From contig DGQK01000022.1 of the NCBI GenBank assembly GCA_002390745.1, forward strand, positions 1 through 64,000: a DNA stretch of 64,000 nucleotides, written 5' to 3'. The notes beneath the pieces were generated by a model. That model was not told the DNA's origin. It saw only the letters and a program-made list of their open reading frames with translations, and made no database searches. Made by a program: the position numbers and the translations under genes. Below are positions 62,904-64,000 of this stretch, piece after piece; the first letter of the stretch is position 1; every line of letters begins with the position of its first letter. Origin of the DNA: Bacteroidetes bacterium UBA4416 (GTDB lineage Bacteria > Bacteroidota > Bacteroidia > B-17B0 > Aurantibacillaceae).

Positions 62904-62989
62904 AGCATTCATCTCAGGATATCATTTTCAGGCATTTAAAAATAATTTGGATTTTTTTTGATTTTTTAACGTTGGAAAAAAAAAACATG

Positions 62990-62997
62990 TATTTTTG
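62990..62997 (+). promoter_or_regulatory. -7 box (TATTTTTG) of the small lipoprotein gene
   Basis: A perfect TAnnTTTG, 31 nt before the ATG at 63029, with a TTG 15 bp upstream. It forms a divergent promoter region with pyrD. Confidence 0.55.
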
Positions 62998-63028
62998 CAA
63001 CCAAATTAATAAAACTAAAACAAACAAA

Positions 63029-63298
63029 ATGAAAAAAGTATTATCTATCGTTGCTGTAGCTGCGTTATCAGCTGCATTCGTATCTTGTGGTCCATCTAAA
63101 GAAGAGATCGAAGCTCGTGAAAAAGCTAAGGCTGATTCTATCGCTGCAGTTGAACAAGCTGCTGCTGATTCTTTAGCTAAAGTTGCTGAGGCAGAAGCTG
63201 CTGCTGCTGCTCAGGCTGCTGCTGAAGCTGCTAAAGCTGACTCTATTAAAGTGGCTGACTCTTTAGCTGCAGCTACAAAAGGCGGTAAAAAGAAATAA
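63029..63298 (+). CDS. small Ala-rich lipoprotein
   Basis: The 89-residue product has a lipoprotein signal with lipobox AFVSC (Cys20). It then has a helical, low-complexity mature part rich in Ala, Asp, Glu and Lys with repeats of KADSIAAVEQAAADSLAKV type, and ends in GGKKK. It resembles Lpp-like small envelope proteins in size and helicity, but is not homologous as far as I can see. Codon use is unlike its neighbours: many GCT and TCT/TCC codons in a narrow choice, typical of a highly expressed gene. The start at 63029 is favoured by the promoter and signal peptide. A strong terminator follows. Confidence 0.85.
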   Translation: MKKVLSIVAVAALSAAFVSCGPSKEEIEAREKAKADSIAAVEQAAADSLAKVAEAEAAAAAQAAAEAAKADSIKVADSLAAATKGGKKK

Positions 63299-63320
63299 TT
63301 TTCAGTGTATCTGAAAACAG

Positions 63321-63352
63321 AAAGCCTCTCACATCCGTGAGAGGCTTTTTTA
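63321..63352 (+). terminator. terminator of the small lipoprotein gene
   Basis: A perfect hairpin AAAGCCTCTCAC, loop ATCC, GTGAGAGGCTTT, then a T-run, 22 bp behind the stop. Confidence 0.9.
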
Positions 63353-63418
63353 GTTTTATGCTGTATGGTGGTAGACCAATGCTGGAGCCAGCGTTTCCTT
63401 ACCGGATCGTTTAAACGC

Positions 63419-63994
63419 TCACAGCCCCGATATATTGCTCCGGAAAAGCTTAATGGCCAGCGCCAACAGGATGATCCCAAACACTTTTTTGAGAATAGCG
63501 ATACCGCCCGCACCCAGCAGGCGCTCGAGCCGGTTCAGGTTACGCAGCACGGCATACACAATGATGACATTGAGGATAATGGCAATAACGATGGAAACAA
63601 TGTTGTATTCGGCCCTGATGGATAACAGGGTGGTGAGCGTGCCTGTGCCTGCAATCAGCGGAAAAGCCAATGGAATGACCGAGGCTGTGGCGGGCATGGT
63701 ATCTTTGGAGATTTGAATACCCAGGATCATTTCGAAGGCAACGATGAAGATGAGAAAGGAACCTGCAATGGCGAAGTCGCCGATGCTGATGCCGATGATG
63801 CTCAGGATACTTTGCCCGATAAAGAGGAAAACGATCATGATGCCCAGGGACACCAGCGAAGCCTTGCCGGCATTGATACCGCCCGTTTTTTGCTTCAGGC
63901 TGATGATGATAGGAATCGATCCGATCACGTCAATCACAGCAAAAAGCACCATGGTCACTTTCAGGATCTCTATGATGTCAAATTTCAAATCCAT
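63419..63994 (-). CDS. MarC family integral membrane protein
   Basis: The 191-residue protein has six predicted transmembrane helices and the UPF0056/MarC signatures VIDVIGSIPIIISL near residue 20 and IPLAFPLIAGTGTLTTLL near 106. The family was linked by name to multiple antibiotic resistance, but that role was not upheld and its substrate is unknown. The ATG lies 6 bases from the window end, so its upstream context is not visible. Confidence 0.92.
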   Translation of the reverse strand: MDLKFDIIEILKVTMVLFAVIDVIGSIPIIISLKQKTGGINAGKASLVSLGIMIVFLFIGQSILSIIGISIGDFAIAGSFLIFIVAFEMILGIQISKDTMPATASVIPLAFPLIAGTGTLTTLLSIRAEYNIVSIVIAIILNVIIVYAVLRNLNRLERLLGAGGIAILKKVFGIILLALAIKLFRSNISGL

Positions 63995-64000
63995 AGGCTT

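Overview
The window is chromosomal DNA from a member of the Bacteroidota. The evidence is internal: a complete sprA gene (the type IX secretion outer-membrane translocon) directly behind ruvA, two secreted proteins with type A T9SS C-terminal sorting domains, many lipoproteins and TPR proteins, Bacteroidota-type promoters (TAnnTTTG -7 boxes, some with TTG or TTTG about 18-19 bp upstream), and very few Shine-Dalgarno sites. The family or genus cannot be fixed from sequence alone. No rRNA, tRNA or CRISPR was seen.

Layout. 0-16 kb: a rhomboid protease, guaB, def with a lipoprotein, a T9SS-exported ELW/SDGT-repeat protein, a zinc-ribbon/Nif3 pair, an MtfA-like peptidase with a SEC-C tail, a LytS/LytTR two-component pair, a barrel-like protein beside a CPA2 cation:proton antiporter, a DsbA-fold protein lacking one active-site Cys, tag and yqeY. 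15-27 kb: divergent clpC and gyrA separated by a 630-bp region with diverged direct repeats, then an M16 peptidase, two TPR proteins and msrB. 27-32 kb: a short polysaccharide export/assembly operon (Wzx-like, Wzz-like, Wzy/WaaL-like and a small membrane protein) followed by a frameshifted small lipoprotein gene.

32-42.5 kb, all on the minus strand, is the most interesting part. Two different SpoIIE/PP2C phosphatases flank a SiaB-type kinase, a SiaC-type phosphoprotein and a lipoprotein, with accD and fbaB in between. One phosphatase is a 14-motif periplasmic propeller sensor. The other fuses membrane helices, a peroxiredoxin/thioredoxin-fold domain, a PAS domain and the phosphatase. Together they look like a SiaABC-type partner-switching module with two alternative inputs.

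42.5-50.5 kb: a queuosine-precursor transporter, a five-copy 97-bp tandem repeat filling the gap between convergent genes, a VanX-like dipeptidase overlapping a QueD/PTPS gene, a TPR protein, an SPFH protein, an exported M43 metalloprotease and plsY. 50.6-59.2 kb: ruvA, sprA and a TrmH-family methyltransferase. 59.27-60.52 kb: a complete insertion sequence with 18-bp perfect terminal inverted repeats, inserted inside a hairpin between two convergent genes; its transposase seems to need a -1 frameshift at an A8 run. 60.6-64 kb: HMG-CoA lyase, a DUF4259 protein, pyrD, a small Ala-rich lipoprotein and a MarC-family membrane protein.
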